A DNA stretch of 35,501 bases from Microbacterium sp. (GCA_017744855.1 JAGIAK010000019.1:1-35501), one strand, 5' to 3'; positions 18,784-28,840 are shown, counted from the stretch's first letter. Notes: a model not told the origin generated them from the sequence alone. Made by a program: numbers and translations.

Positions 18784-18784
<1 letters not shown>
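18203..18784 (-). CDS. DivIVA-domain repeat protein
   Basis: A 193-residue soluble protein built of about four copies of the short DivI1A-type motif, pattern G-Y-x(4)-V-D-x-[FL]. The copies are TKGYHRAAVDTFL, VKNGYVVAEVDAAL, FGYRVDEVDHV and RGGYREEQVDALL. Such repeats occur in actinobacterial proteins related to the polar growth factor DivIVA/Wag31, but the long coiled coil of true DivIVA is missing. The ATG overlaps the cdsA stop by one base (TGATG), so it is coupled to phospholipid synthesis. A role near the membrane or division site is inference. Confidence 0.8.
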
Positions 18785-19920
<1,136 letters not shown>

Positions 19921-19925
19921 GCCGC

Positions 19926-20480
19926 CTACACCTCGAGGAGCTCGGCCTCTTTGCGCTTGAGTGCGTCGTCGATCAGGTCGACGTGCTGGCGCGTGATGGC
20001 GTCGAGCTCCTTCTCGCCACGGGCGATCTCATCCTCGCCGAGCTCGCTCTTGAGGGCGTCGAGCTCATCCTTGGCCTTGCGACGGATGCCTCGGACGTGC
20101 ACCTTGGCGTCCTCACCCTTCGCCTTCACGAGCTTGACGTACTCCTTACGGCGATCGGCCGTGAGCTCGGGCATGGTGACGCGCACGATGTTGCCGTCGT
20201 TGGTCGGGTTCGCCCCGAGGTTCGGCATGTCTCGGACCGCCTGCTCGATCGCCTTCAGCGCCGACTTGTCGTAGGGCGTGATGATGAGCGAACGCGCCTC
20301 GGGGTTGGCGAGCGAAGCGAGCTGCGCGAGGGGCGTCGGCGTTCCGTAATAGTCCACCAGAACCTTCTGGAACATCTGGGGGTTCGCGCGGCCGGTGCGG
20401 ACCGTGGAGAAGTCCTCCTTGGCAGCTTCGACCGCCCTGGTCATGCGAGAGGTGGTTTCAGCGAGGACGTCCGCGATCAC
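19926..20480 (-). CDS. frr: Ribosome recycling factor
   Basis: RRF (184 residues, the usual length) splits post-termination ribosomes with EF-G. The sequence starts with the three-helix bundle strand ([20 protein letters not shown]) and contains the family motif [11 protein letters not shown]. The C-terminal helix holds [20 protein letters not shown]. The start is GTG at 20478-20480, preceded by AGGAGT. The classical order tsf-pyrH-frr-cdsA is kept. Confidence 0.98.
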   Translation of the reverse strand: MIADVLAETTSRMTRAVEAAKEDFSTVRTGRANPQMFQKVLVDYYGTPTPLAQLASLANPEARSLIITPYDKSALKAIEQAVRDMPNLGANPTNDGNIVRVTMPELTADRRKEYVKLVKAKGEDAKVHVRGIRRKAKDELDALKSELGEDEIARGEKELDAITRQHVDLIDDALKRKEAELLEV

Positions 20481-20548
20481 GGTGACTCCTATCGTCGGGG
20501 TGTTCTGGCAATTCTATCGGGCCGGACCTGTCGATCCGGGAGCGGCGC

Positions 20549-21265
20549 TCAGGCCGTGACCAGCGTGCCGATCGGCTCGCCGAGCAGCGCACGGGTGACG
20601 TTGCCCGCCGGCTCCATGCCGAAGACCCGCATGTCCATGTTGTTGTCCATGCAGAGGCTGAACGCCGTGGAGTCCACGACCTTGAGGCCACGCTGCAGTG
20701 CGTCGCGGTAGGTGACCCGCTCGATGCGCTCGGCATCCGCGTGCTTGTTCGGGTCGGCCGTGTAGATCGCGTCGACGCCGTTCTTGGCGACGAGGACCTC
20801 CTGCGCGCCGATCTCCAGCGCGCGCTGCGCGGCCACGGTGTCGGTGGAGAAGTACGGGAGTCCGGCGCCGGCGCCGAAGATGACGACACGGCCCTTCTCC
20901 ATGTGACGCTCGGCGCGCAGCGGGATGTAGGGCTCGGCGACCTGTGTCATCGAGATCGCCGACTGCACGCGGGTGGCTGCACCGGCCTGCTCCAGGAAGT
21001 CCTGCAGGGCCAGCGCGTTCATGACGGTGCCGAGCATGCCCATGTAGTCGGCGCGTCCGCGGTCCATCCCGCGCTGGCTCAGCTCGGCGCCCCGGAAGAA
21101 GTTCCCTCCTCCGACGACGATCGCGACCTCGACTCGGTCGACGGCTGCAGCGATGTCGCGGGCGATCTGGCTGACCACGTCGGGGTTGACCCCCAGCTGG
21201 CCGGCCCCGAAGGCCTCGCCGGAGAGCTTGAGGAGGACGCGGCGGCGCCCGGTGCGTTCGGTCAT
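20549..21265 (-). CDS. pyrH: Uridylate kinase PyrH
   Basis: PyrH phosphorylates UMP to UDP and belongs to the amino acid kinase fold. The 238-residue product begins [14 protein letters not shown] and has the phosphate-binding [11 protein letters not shown], the loop [23 protein letters not shown], and the C-terminal VYTADP-like motif [10 protein letters not shown] chose the ATG at 21263-21265 over an upstream in-frame codon because AGAGG lies nine bases before it. A hairpin terminator separates it from tsf, and a TATCTT -10 lies upstream, so it starts a new unit. Confidence 0.97.
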   Translation of the reverse strand: MTERTGRRRVLLKLSGEAFGAGQLGVNPDVVSQIARDIAAAVDRVEVAIVVGGGNFFRGAELSQRGMDRGRADYMGMLGTVMNALALQDFLEQAGAATRVQSAISMTQVAEPYIPLRAERHMEKGRVVIFGAGAGLPYFSTDTVAAQRALEIGAQEVLVAKNGVDAIYTADPNKHADAERIERVTYRDALQRGLKVVDSTAFSLCMDNNMDMRVFGMEPAGNVTRALLGEPIGTLVTA

Positions 21266-21290
21266 GGATGTGGTCCTCTCGTCCCGATTC

Positions 21291-21296
21291 AAGATA
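21291..21296 (-). promoter_or_regulatory. Candidate -10 for pyrH-frr-cdsA
   Basis: TATCTT on the minus strand lies 25 bases before the pyrH ATG, giving a leader of about 18 bases that contains the AGAGG ribosome site. No -35 consensus is visible; that region falls inside the tsf terminator stem. Confidence 0.4.
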
Positions 21297-21314
21297 GTGC
21301 CTCGTGGGCATGAA

Positions 21315-21349
21315 GAAGGGGTTCGGATCGAGTTGATCCGAACCCCTTC
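21315..21349 (-). terminator. Intrinsic terminator after tsf
   Basis: Perfect 15-bp arms (21315-21329 and 21335-21349) enclose a 5-base loop. The stem lies seven bases past the tsf stop. On the minus strand it is followed by TTCATG, a weak T-run. It ends the rpsB-tsf unit before pyrH. Confidence 0.85.
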
Positions 21350-21356
21350 GTGACTG

Positions 21357-22184
21357 CTACGCGCCGACCTTGAAGCGCGCGAAGTCCGTCACGGTGATAC
21401 CGGCGTCCTTCGCGACCTGGGCGACGGAGAGCTTGTTGTCCTTCGCGTAGTCCTGCTCGAGCAGGGCGACCTGCTTGATGAACGCGGCGACGCGACCCTC
21501 GACGATCTTCGGCAGAGCCGCCTCCGGCTTGCCCTCGTTGCGGGAGATCTCGGTGACGATCTCGCGCTCCTTCTCGACGGCGTCGGCCGGGACGTCCTCG
21601 CGGGAGAGGTACGACGGGTTGGCGAACGAGATGTGCTGCGCGATGCTGCGAGCGGTCTCGGCGTCGTCACCCGTGTAGGCGACGACGACGCCGATCTGCG
21701 GGGGCAGATCCTTGCTCGTGCGGTGCAGGTAGACCTCGACGCTGTCGCCCGAGATCGTCGCCACGCGACGCAGCTCGACCTTCTCGCCGATGATCGCAGC
21801 CTCCTCGGAGATGAGCTGCTCGACGGTCTTGTCGCCCGCCTGTGCGGCGAGGCCGGCCTCGACCGAGTCCGCCTTGACGGCGGCGACGGCGTCGGCGACC
21901 TTGTCGGCGAGAGCGATGAAACGCTCGTTCTTCGCGACGAAGTCGGTCTCGCAGGCGAGCTCGACGAGCGTCACGGCGCCGTCCTGCTCGCGAGCGACGA
22001 CGAGGCCCTCGCTGGTGGAACGGTCAGCGCGCTTGGCGTTGCCCTTCGCACCCTTCAGACGCAGGATCTCGGTGGCCTTCTCGACGTCGCCGTCGGCCTC
22101 CTCGAGCGCCTTCTTGGTGTCGACCATTCCCGTGCCGAGCTGCTCACGCAGCGCCTTCAGGTCGGCGATGGTGAAGTTGGCCAT
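21357..22184 (-). CDS. tsf: Elongation factor Ts
   Basis: EF-Ts (275 residues) exchanges GDP for GTP on EF-Tu. The N-terminal UBA-like domain has [22 protein letters not shown], and the core contains [13 protein letters not shown], the EF-Tu contacting TDFVA motif. The ATG is preceded by AAGGAG. The gene follows rpsB after 50 bases with no hairpin between, so the two are probably co-transcribed. Confidence 0.98.
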   Translation of the reverse strand: MANFTIADLKALREQLGTGMVDTKKALEEADGDVEKATEILRLKGAKGNAKRADRSTSEGLVVAREQDGAVTLVELACETDFVAKNERFIALADKVADAVAAVKADSVEAGLAAQAGDKTVEQLISEEAAIIGEKVELRRVATISGDSVEVYLHRTSKDLPPQIGVVVAYTGDDAETARSIAQHISFANPSYLSREDVPADAVEKEREIVTEISRNEGKPEAALPKIVEGRVAAFIKQVALLEQDYAKDNKLSVAQVAKDAGITVTDFARFKVGA

Positions 22185-22234
22185 GTGTGGTGGCTCCTTG
22201 CTTCGTAGGTGTGTGTGCGTGGTGTTCGCGGGGA

Positions 22235-23104
22235 TTACTTGGCGTCGGCGGCGGCGTCGACGGCCGGAGCCTCGACGACCTCAGCGGCCTCGACGACCTC
22301 GGCCTCGACCGGAGCGGCGCTCTCGACGACCTCAGCAGCCTCGACGGGAGCGGCGCCCTCGAGGAGCTCCTGCTCCCACTCGGCGAGGGGCTCGACCTCG
22401 CCCGACTCCGGGTTGTGCTTCTGCTGCAGGCCCTCGGCCGCAGCGTCCGCGATGATGCGAGTGAGCAGCGAGACGGAGCGGATCGCGTCGTCGTTGCCGG
22501 GGATCGGGTACTGGAAGTCGTCCGGGTCAGCGTTCGTGTCGAGGATGCCGATCACCGGGATGCCGAGCTTCTTCGCCTCGTCGATCGCGAGGTGCTCACG
22601 CTTGGCGTCGACGACCCAGAGGGCGGACGGCGTCTTGGTGAGGTTGCGGATACCGCCGAGCGACTTGTGCAGCTTGTCGAGCTCGCGCTTCTTGAGGAGG
22701 AGCTCCTTCTTGGTGAAGCCCGAAGCGGCCGGGTTCTCGTAGTCGAGCTCCTCGAGCTCCTTCATGCGGGCGAGGCGCTTCGCGATCGTCTGGAAGTTGG
22801 TGAGGAGGCCACCGAGCCAGCGCTGGTTCACGTAGGGCTGGCCGACGCGCGTGGCCTGCTCAGCGAGGACCTCCTGCGCCTGCTTCTTGGTGCCCACGAA
22901 GAGGATGGTGCCCCCGTGCGCGACGGTCTCCTTGACGAAGTCGTAGGCCTTGTCGATGTAGCCGAGCGACTGCTGCAGGTCGATGATGTGGATGCCGCTG
23001 CGCTCCGTGAGGATGAAGCGCTTCACCTTCGGGTTCCACCGGCGGGTCTGGTGTCCGAAGTGCACGCCGCTGTCGAGCAGCTGGCGGATGGTGACCACAG
23101 CCAT
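22235..23104 (-). CDS. rpsB: 30S ribosomal protein S2
   Basis: S2 (289 residues) binds the 16S head-body junction and recruits S1. The start at the ATG 23102-23104 ([23 protein letters not shown]) has AAGGAG six bases upstream. Family motifs include [19 protein letters not shown] and [15 protein letters not shown]. The last roughly 45 residues form an Ala/Glu/Val-rich acidic tail (repeats of PVEA and EVVEA) not found in E. coli S2. A long untranslated leader precedes the gene. Confidence 0.98.
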   Translation of the reverse strand: MAVVTIRQLLDSGVHFGHQTRRWNPKVKRFILTERSGIHIIDLQQSLGYIDKAYDFVKETVAHGGTILFVGTKKQAQEVLAEQATRVGQPYVNQRWLGGLLTNFQTIAKRLARMKELEELDYENPAASGFTKKELLLKKRELDKLHKSLGGIRNLTKTPSALWVVDAKREHLAIDEAKKLGIPVIGILDTNADPDDFQYPIPGNDDAIRSVSLLTRIIADAAAEGLQQKHNPESGEVEPLAEWEQELLEGAAPVEAAEVVESAAPVEAEVVEAAEVVEAPAVDAAADAK

Positions 23105-23147
23105 GGTCGTCTCCTTGTTCTGGCGCAGGGCGCCGTTGAGGTTGTCG

Positions 23148-23163
23148 CCGATCGTTCGATCGG
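23148..23163 (-). promoter_or_regulatory. Hairpin in the rpsB leader
   Basis: The arms CCGATC (23148-23153) and GATCGG (23158-23163) pair around a four-base loop, about 45-60 bases before the rpsB start. Ribosomal protein S2 leaders are known autoregulatory sites in other bacteria. Whether this one works so is not shown by the sequence. Confidence 0.35.
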
Positions 23164-23281
23164 ACTTCCTGGTGCCCGGCACACGCCCGCCATCCTTTGC
23201 GAGATGGACCTGTGGGAGTGGATGCCACGACCGGAGTCGCTCTGGGCACGCGTAGTCACCCCGATTTCGAGGTGCCGTCCA

Positions 23282-23287
23282 AGCATA
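23282..23287 (-). promoter_or_regulatory. Candidate -10 of the rpsB-tsf promoter
   Basis: TATGCT on the minus strand fits TANNNT and is preceded directly by TG, resembling an extended -10. The predicted start would lie near 23275. No -35 consensus is visible. Confidence 0.4.
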
Positions 23288-23428
23288 CAGGATGCGGGGA
23301 GGCCGCTCCCGCAGGCAGCGCCGGACGTGTTCCTCCACATCATCAGCGATCGGGCGATTCTCCACAGATCGCGTGGCGGCGTCCGATTTTCTCCATGCGC
23401 ACCCCTCCGATCCGCGAAAGATCGTGAG

Positions 23429-24064
23429 ATGAGCAGCCTCTCCCCTGCACCCGTCGTCCTGGCCGCCATGGCCGTGATGTTCCTCTCACCCGCCCCTATG
23501 TCGGCGGCCGATGCGGCAGCGCCCGTCGCGATGCCGTCGTCGTCGCTCGTCGCGTCCCTGAACCCGGGGACCGCCGCGCAGTCGCCCGCGGCGGAGCCGG
23601 CTGTCGATGGCGCGGCGAAGGAGAGCACGGCGAAGGAGAACACCGCGGACTGGAAGTGGCCGGTGGTCGGCCCTCGTGCAGTGACGGCGCGCTTCCGAGC
23701 GCCCGCGCATGAGTACGGCGCCGGGCATCGCGGCATCGACCTCGTCGCCGCGGACGGAACGTCGGTGCTCTCGCCCCATTCCGGCGTGGTGGCGTTTCGC
23801 GGTGTCGTCGTCGACCGGCCGCTGCTCACCATCGATCACGGCGGCGGTTACGTGTCGACGTTCGAGCCGCTCGAGTCCTCACTCATGCCCGGCACCGTCG
23901 TCGAGGAGGGCGATCCGATCGGCACCGTCATGACGGGAGGTCACACTCCCCTGGGCTCTCTCCACCTGGGGGTGAGGTGGAACGGCGACTACGTCGATCC
24001 CCAGCTGTTGTTCGGCGGAGCCGAACGGGCCGTACTCCTCCCCTGCTGTGCACCGCTCCGGTGA
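23429..24064 (+). CDS. Secreted M23-family (LytM-like) protein, active site altered
   Basis: The 211-residue precursor has a hydrophobic signal sequence (about 5-30, ending SAADA-A). A low-complexity Ala/Glu linker leads to a C-terminal peptidase M23 domain (about 85-195). Zinc ligands are H100 and D104 (GHRGID) and H179 (SLHLGV); H137 (IDHGGG) is also kept. The first His of the usual HxH pair is Ser177, so catalysis may be impaired. The protein may bind peptidoglycan or regulate an amidase. The ATG at 23429 is the first start upstream of the signal sequence; the frame continues upstream through rpsB only as a shadow. It converges on xerC. Confidence 0.85.
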   Translation: MSSLSPAPVVLAAMAVMFLSPAPMSAADAAAPVAMPSSSLVASLNPGTAAQSPAAEPAVDGAAKESTAKENTADWKWPVVGPRAVTARFRAPAHEYGAGHRGIDLVAADGTSVLSPHSGVVAFRGVVVDRPLLTIDHGGGYVSTFEPLESSLMPGTVVEEGDPIGTVMTGGHTPLGSLHLGVRWNGDYVDPQLLFGGAERAVLLPCCAPLR

Positions 24065-24075
24065 ACACGTGTGGG

Positions 24076-25179
24076 TCAGGCGCGCGGGTGGGCAAGGCGG
24101 TAGGTCGCCGTGAGACGTTCTGCGGAGACGTGCGTGTAGATCTGGGTGGTCCCGAGGCTCGCGTGACCCAGGATCTCCTGTACCGCGCGCAGGTCAGCAC
24201 CGCCGTCGAGGAGATGTGTCGCTGCCGTGTGCCGTAGCGCGTGCGGGCCGACGGTCTCCGCGCCGACGATGGGCGACAGCACCTCCGCGACCAGTGTGTA
24301 GACGGCGCGGGGGCCGATGCGCGCACCCCGGCTCCCGAGGAAGAGTGCGGGCGTCGCTCGCGAGGCCCGCACGGCCAACGCAGGCCGTCCCCGCGTCAGG
24401 TAGGAGGCGACCGCATCGCGAGCTGGAGCGCCGAACGGCACCACCCGCTCCTTGGAGCCCTTCCCGAGCACGCGGGTCGTGCCGCGGTCGAGGTCGAGAT
24501 CGTCGACGTCGAGACCGCACAGTTCTGAGACGCGGATGCCGGCGCCGTAGAGAAGCTCGAGGATGGCGTGGTCACGCAGTGCGAGGGGATCGCCGCCGGC
24601 CGCGGCCGCTCGTTGCGCGTCGAGGAGTCCGGTCATCGCATCCTGAGACGCCACCGTCGGCAGAGTCCGCCCGCGTTTCGGGGCGATCAAGCGGAGGCTC
24701 GGATCGTGCTCGACGAGCTGCTCCTCGGCAGCCCACCCGAAGAACGACCGTGCGGCGGCGGCCCGGCGAGCGAGTGTGGCGCGCGCGTCACCCCGCTGCG
24801 TCGCGCGCCAGAGCCAGTCACGCAGCGACTCCAGATCGACGTCTGAGAGCTCGATCTCGCTGACCGCACGTTCGAAGGGGTCGGACGCGCCGGACGGGTC
24901 AGACCCGTCGGCTGCAACGGATGGGGCCGACCCGTCGGCTGCAACGGACGGGGCCGACCCGTCGGCTGAGCCGGACGAGCCGGACCCGTCGGACGCAACG
25001 GATGGGCCGGACATCGCAGTCCCGACCGACTTGTCGGACGCCACAGACGGCGCGGCGGCGACGATGGACGCCGCCAGATCCCTCAGATCCGTCCGGTACG
25101 CCTTGACGGTCGCCGGTGACAGCCGCCGCACCTTCAGAAGGTGCTCTGCGAACGCCTCAGCGGCCACCACGAGCTTCAC
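24076..25179 (-). CDS. xerC: Tyrosine recombinase XerC with a repeat insertion
   Basis: XerC with XerD resolves chromosome dimers at dif. All catalytic residues are present: R216 (GAGIRVSEL), K243 (GKGSKERV), H313 and R316 (HALRH), H339 (LGHASLGTT) and nucleophile Y348 (QIYTH). The N-terminal core-binding domain starts normally (LSPATVKAYRTDL). It is then interrupted at about residues 43-103 by a Ser/Ala/Asp/Gly/Pro stretch encoded by 27-bp repeats, making the protein longer (367 residues) than the usual 300 or so. The start is a GTG at 25177-25179 with only a weak ribosome site. A paralogous integrase is possible, but the position near dprA/comM is typical for xerC. Confidence 0.9.
   Translation of the reverse strand: MKLVVAAEAFAEHLLKVRRLSPATVKAYRTDLRDLAASIVAAAPSVASDKSVGTAMSGPSVASDGSGSSGSADGSAPSVAADGSAPSVAADGSDPSGASDPFERAVSEIELSDVDLESLRDWLWRATQRGDARATLARRAAAARSFFGWAAEEQLVEHDPSLRLIAPKRGRTLPTVASQDAMTGLLDAQRAAAAGGDPLALRDHAILELLYGAGIRVSELCGLDVDDLDLDRGTTRVLGKGSKERVVPFGAPARDAVASYLTRGRPALAVRASRATPALFLGSRGARIGPRAVYTLVAEVLSPIVGAETVGPHALRHTAATHLLDGGADLRAVQEILGHASLGTTQIYTHVSAERLTATYRLAHPRA
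24902..25009. repeat. 27-bp tandem repeat inside xerC, four copies
   Basis: Units at 24902-24928, 24929-24955, 24956-24982 and 24983-25009 all begin GACCCGTCGG. The first two differ at one base. On the minus strand they encode nine-residue repeats of the type G-S-A-P-S-V-A-A-D. Related diverged segments continue on both sides. The period keeps the reading frame, so copy number can vary without breaking xerC. Confidence 0.9.
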
Positions 25180-25324
25180 GATCCCAGGATGCCTCGCCGC
25201 AGCTCTCGGCGCCGGACGCCTCGCCGTCGGAGTGACCGCACCGTGTCCTTGCGCCGAAGCTCGATTGCGCGGACTACCCGACCGCCCACCGCGGGCCCTC
25301 TGCTCGCCCCAGCGACAGCCTCGA

Positions 25325-26530
25325 TCACACCGCCTTCTGCGTCACGCTGCGCCAACCGCCTCCACTCCGCACGACGACACCGTCGAGCTCGCACAGCCCG
25401 AGTACCGCACTGACCCGTTCCGCCGCGAGGCCGCTTCGGCGCGCGATCTCCCCCACGTCGATCGCCGACCTGGACCCGAGCGCGTCGAGCACACGGATCC
25501 GGTCGGGGTCAGACGCAGGGCCCGATCGATCGTGCTCTGCCTCACCTCCGCGTCCCCCGCTCCGGGTCTCCCCGCCCCAGAGCTCGCGGATCTCCCCCGT
25601 CGTCGTGACGCATCGTGCGTCGTACTCGCGGAGCAGCCGATGGCATCCTGCGGAGGTCGCCGAGGTGACGGGGCCCGGTACCGCACCCAGTGGGCGTCCG
25701 AGCGCTGCGGCGTGGCCCGCCGTGTTCAGTGATCCGCTGCGCCAGCCGGCCTCAATGACCACGGTCGCATCACTGGACGCGGCGATCAGCCTGTTACGCG
25801 CGAGGAAGCGCCACTTGGTGGGAGCCGTGCCGCACGGCGCCTCGCTGACGACCGCTCCGGTGTCCGTGATCCCTCTGAGCAGGTCGCGATGCCCCTGCGG
25901 ATACGCCCGGTCCACGCCGCCCGCGAGGAAGGCGACCGTCGCTCCTCCCACACGCAACGCGGCGCGGTGGGCGGCGCCGTCGATCCCATAGGCTCCGCCG
26001 GACACCACGACCGCTCCGGAGGCGGCGAGGTCGCCGGCGAACTCTGCAGCGAGCATCTCGCCGTATCCGCTGGCGGCGCGGGCGCCGACGATCGCGACGC
26101 GAGGCGGAGCGGCGAGCAGTCCGGGATCGCCGCGCACCCAGAGCGCGAGCGGAGCATGTGGTCCGAGATCGTCGAATGCCGCCGACCACGCCCCGCCCGA
26201 CGGCAGGACGAGCCGCGCGTCGACGTGTCTCGCATCGCGCAGAGCATCGAGCACAGCATCCCTCGACAGCCGACCCTGCCAGCGCGCGCGAGCGTCGCGG
26301 AGCCTGTGCCCGTCTCCCTCTCGCCCCATGTCTTCGCCGCGGTTCCCGAAAGCCGCGTTCAGGGCTCCGCGGGCGCCCAGCCGCGCGACCAGCTCACCCG
26401 CATCGCCGTCGCCGGGTTCCGCGACGACGCTCCAGATCACGCGAGCGAGCGCCTCCGCCGGGTCGCTGCCCTCCCAGACCCCGTGCAACGCGTCGACCAG
26501 TCGAGGATCGTCGCACCACGAGGCGCTCAC
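25325..26530 (-). CDS. dprA: DNA-processing protein DprA
   Basis: DprA (401 residues) loads RecA on incoming single-stranded DNA during transformation. The Rossmann-like core has VAIVGARAASGYG, VSGGAYGIDGAAHRAAL, GGVDRAYPQGHRDLL and LAARNRLIAASS-like FLARNRLIAASSD. The C-terminal part (about 330-401) is a winged-helix domain. The GTG at 26528-26530 overlaps the comM stop (GTGA), which fixes the start; the open frame upstream is a comM shadow. In many actinobacteria dprA is kept without proven competence, so a repair role is also possible. A 145-base gap separates it from xerC. Confidence 0.94.
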   Translation of the reverse strand: MSASWCDDPRLVDALHGVWEGSDPAEALARVIWSVVAEPGDGDAGELVARLGARGALNAAFGNRGEDMGREGDGHRLRDARARWQGRLSRDAVLDALRDARHVDARLVLPSGGAWSAAFDDLGPHAPLALWVRGDPGLLAAPPRVAIVGARAASGYGEMLAAEFAGDLAASGAVVVSGGAYGIDGAAHRAALRVGGATVAFLAGGVDRAYPQGHRDLLRGITDTGAVVSEAPCGTAPTKWRFLARNRLIAASSDATVVIEAGWRSGSLNTAGHAAALGRPLGAVPGPVTSATSAGCHRLLREYDARCVTTTGEIRELWGGETRSGGRGGEAEHDRSGPASDPDRIRVLDALGSRSAIDVGEIARRSGLAAERVSAVLGLCELDGVVVRSGGGWRSVTQKAV

Positions 26531-28056
26531 GCCGCGACCCCTCTCTTGAGGAACAGGGCGCGGCCGATCTCGTCGACTCCCGGCCGATCCCGACCCACGA
26601 GGTCGGCCATCGTCCACGCCAGCCGCAGCACCCGGTCGTACCCTCGCAGCGTCAGCGATCCTCGCTCCAACGCCCGATCGAGCGGCTGCCGCGCAGCAGG
26701 GTCGATCGTTCTCGCCGACTGCCGCAGCCACGCCCCTGCCACGTCGCCGTTCCGCGACCACGGCGTGCCTCTGAGCCGATCAGCCGCCCGTGCTCTCGCC
26801 TCCGACACCCGGGCCTGCGCCTGCGCCGTCGTGACGTTCGAGCGCGCTCCCCCGAAGGCTGACGCCGCCGCCACCCTGGCCACGTGCAGCTCGATGTCGA
26901 TCCGGTCACGCAGCGGTCCCGAGAGTCTTGTCGCATAGCGCCGGATCGCCACCGACGGGCACACGCACTCCGCCGCCCGGACGCCGTAGTTCCCGCACGG
27001 GCACGGGTTCATCGCCAGCACCAGCTGGAACCGGGCGGGGAACCGCACGTGGAACCCCGCGCGGTGCACGTCGATCTCGCCCGACTCCAGCGGTTGTCGG
27101 AGCGCATCGAGCGCCGCGCGGGAGAACTCTGCGGCCTCGTCGAGGAAGAGGACCCCACGGTGCGCACGGACGATCGCGCCGACTCGCGGTGTCCTCGACC
27201 CGCCTCCGACGAGCGCGGCCACAGACGCGCCGTGATGCGGCATCTCGAGCGGCGGCGTGGTTTCGAGCGCCGCCACTGGCTGTCCGGAGAGCGACCTGAT
27301 CGACGCGACCTCCAACGCCTCCTCCGGTGTCAGCGACGGCAGCACCCCCGGCAGACGCCGTGCCAGCATCGTCTTGCCTGCCCCCGGCGGGCCGCTGAGC
27401 AGAAGGTGGTGTCCGCCGGCAGCCGCGGCGATCACCGCGTCGACGGCATCCGGTTGTCCGACGACATCGGCGAGGTCCAGCGCATCCTCCGGCCTCACCG
27501 GATCGCGCCGCACTCCGACGGCCTCGACGTCCGGAACCTCGACCTCCGCTCCGTGCCATGCTGCGACTTCGGCGAGGGAGCGCGCGGCTCTCACCTCCAT
27601 GCCGGGCACGAGCGCCGCCTCGTCTGCGTTGGCGGAGGAGACGATCACCCGCGTGAAACCCGCACGCGCGGCCGCAAACACGGCCGGAAGCACGCCAGGT
27701 ACCGGGCGCAACCGTCCGTCGAGCCCCAGCTCACCGATGTGCACGGTGTTGCTGACCGCGCGGCGTCGCAGCGCGCCTCCGGCGGCCAGGGCGACGACCG
27801 CGATGCCGAGATCGAACGACGATCCGTGTTTGGGCAGACTCGCCGGCGAGAGATTGACCGTGAGCCGACGACGCGGGAGTTCGAGCCCTGCGTTCTTACA
27901 CGCATTGTGGACGCGCTGCACAGCCTCTCCCAGCGACTTGTCCGGAAGCCCGATGATCTTGAACTCGGGCGTCTGGTTGGACAGGTCGGCCTCGATCTCG
28001 ACGAGATGCCCGTCGACGCCGGTGAGCGCGACCGCCCAGGTGCGCGCGATCGTCAT
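26527..28056 (-). CDS. comM: ComM/YifB family AAA+ ATPase
   Basis: The 509-residue protein is of the YifB/ComM (Mg-chelatase-like) family; ComM is a branch-migration helicase aiding recombination in transformation. The N-terminal Lon-like S5 domain (MTIARTWAVALTGVDG) precedes an AAA+ module with Walker A GPPGAGKTM and Walker B GVLFLDEAAEF. The zinc-type loop MNPCPCGNYG and a C-terminal helical lid follow. The ATG at 28054-28056 overlaps the yraN stop (ATGA), and its own stop overlaps dprA (GTGA), so three genes are translationally chained. Confidence 0.95.
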   Translation of the reverse strand: MTIARTWAVALTGVDGHLVEIEADLSNQTPEFKIIGLPDKSLGEAVQRVHNACKNAGLELPRRRLTVNLSPASLPKHGSSFDLGIAVVALAAGGALRRRAVSNTVHIGELGLDGRLRPVPGVLPAVFAAARAGFTRVIVSSANADEAALVPGMEVRAARSLAEVAAWHGAEVEVPDVEAVGVRRDPVRPEDALDLADVVGQPDAVDAVIAAAAGGHHLLLSGPPGAGKTMLARRLPGVLPSLTPEEALEVASIRSLSGQPVAALETTPPLEMPHHGASVAALVGGGSRTPRVGAIVRAHRGVLFLDEAAEFSRAALDALRQPLESGEIDVHRAGFHVRFPARFQLVLAMNPCPCGNYGVRAAECVCPSVAIRRYATRLSGPLRDRIDIELHVARVAAASAFGGARSNVTTAQAQARVSEARARAADRLRGTPWSRNGDVAGAWLRQSARTIDPAARQPLDRALERGSLTLRGYDRVLRLAWTMADLVGRDRPGVDEIGRALFLKRGVAA

Positions 28057-28415
28057 CGCAGATCCTCCATGTGCTCGAGCACGCCGGTGTCGGGGTCGTC
28101 GCCGATGATCCCGATGACCTCCAATCGCAGCTGCCGCCCGTGCGCCTCGTGCGGGTGGGCTTGCATCCAGGCGTGCGCGAGCTTCCACAGCCGCCGCCGC
28201 TTGCGGACGTCGACCGCCTCGAACGGGTGTCCGTATGCCGCCGTGCGGCGGGTCTTCACCTCGATGAACGCGAGGACGCCGCGCCTCAGCGCGATGATGT
28301 CGAGCTCACCCTGGGAACACCTCCAGTTGCGCTCGAGAATCTCGTAACCGCGCTCGCGCAGATAGCGCGCCGCACGGTCTTCACCTGCTCTGCCGAGGTC
28401 GTCCTTCGCTGCCAT
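28053..28415 (-). CDS. YraN/UPF0102 family nuclease-like protein
   Basis: A 120-residue protein with the PD-(D/E)XK-type core: GEDRAARYLRERGYEIL, then GELDIIALRRG, then IEVKTRR. These give the Glu/Asp...Glu-x-Lys site of a Holliday-resolvase-like fold. It is the first gene of the yraN-comM-dprA chain, all linked to DNA uptake or recombination; its exact activity is unproven in the family. The ATG at 28413-28415 has no Shine-Dalgarno sequence. CAGGCT lies six bases upstream and could mark a weak leaderless promoter. Confidence 0.9.
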   Translation of the reverse strand: MAAKDDLGRAGEDRAARYLRERGYEILERNWRCSQGELDIIALRRGVLAFIEVKTRRTAAYGHPFEAVDVRKRRRLWKLAHAWMQAHPHEAHGRQLRLEVIGIIGDDPDTGVLEHMEDLR

Positions 28416-28427
28416 GACGACAGCCTG
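28416..28427 (-). promoter_or_regulatory. Weak candidate leaderless -10 for yraN
   Basis: CAGGCT (28422-28427, minus strand) keeps the A at position 2 and T at position 6 of a -10 and stands six bases before the yraN ATG. It is the weakest of the leaderless candidates because the first base is C. Confidence 0.25.
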
Positions 28428-28513
28428 GCGATGACACGGTTGGCACGTTCACGGGAGACGCACCGATCCCCGGAAATTGGGGACAACTCGTCAAAGGGCC
28501 CCGCTGTGGAGGA

Positions 28514-28840
28514 CTACTCGCCGTCGAGCGAGAGTTCCTGCGGCAACTCGAACTCGCGGCGCTGCAGCTCCTCGACGTTGACGTCCTTGAACGTCAGCAC
28601 ACGCACGGCCTTCACGAACCGGTCGGCACGGTAGATGTCCCACACCCAGACGTCGCTCATCGAGATCTCGAAGTAGAAGTCGTGCTCGGTGTCACGGCGG
28701 ACGACGTTGACCTCGTTCGCCAGGTAGAACCGTCGCTCGGTCTCCACGACGTACTGGAACTGACCGACCACATCGCGGTACTCGCGGAACAGTGCCAGCT
28801 CGAGTTCGCGGTCGTAGTCGTCGAAGGCTTCCTCATCCAT
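28514..28840 (-). CDS. DUF2469 family protein
   Basis: A 108-residue acidic protein of the actinobacterial DUF2469 family. It typically lies between rnhB and yraN, as here. The sequence starts MDEEAFDDYDRELELALF and contains ERRFYLANEVNV and WDIYRADRFVKAVRVLTFKDVNVEEL. There is no membrane segment or catalytic motif. The function is unknown. TAGGAT lies nine bases upstream of the ATG, so the gene may have its own promoter with a very short leader; a weak hairpin follows downstream (28467-28483). Confidence 0.92.
   Translation of the reverse strand: MDEEAFDDYDRELELALFREYRDVVGQFQYVVETERRFYLANEVNVVRRDTEHDFYFEISMSDVWVWDIYRADRFVKAVRVLTFKDVNVEELQRREFELPQELSLDGE

Larger units (their letters stand above)
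23105..23428. other. Intergenic region: rpsB leader and divergent promoters
   Basis: This 324-base gap separates rpsB (-) from the M23-like gene (+). On the minus side a TATGCT -10 candidate (23282-23287) would give a leader of about 170 bases to rpsB, containing a short hairpin (23148-23163). On the plus side no promoter or ribosome site for the M23 gene is convincing; AAAGAT sits six bases before its ATG. No gene is seen in the gap. Confidence 0.6.

Noticed and set aside
24076..25179. Integrase of a mobile element
   Set aside because: The recombinase sits in the usual xerC neighbourhood; no att-like repeats, excisionase or cargo genes are nearby.
28467..28483. Terminator after the DUF2469 gene (TCCCC-N7-GGGGA)
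   Set aside because: Only a five-base stem without a T-run; too weak to list as a terminator, though it lies in the right place.
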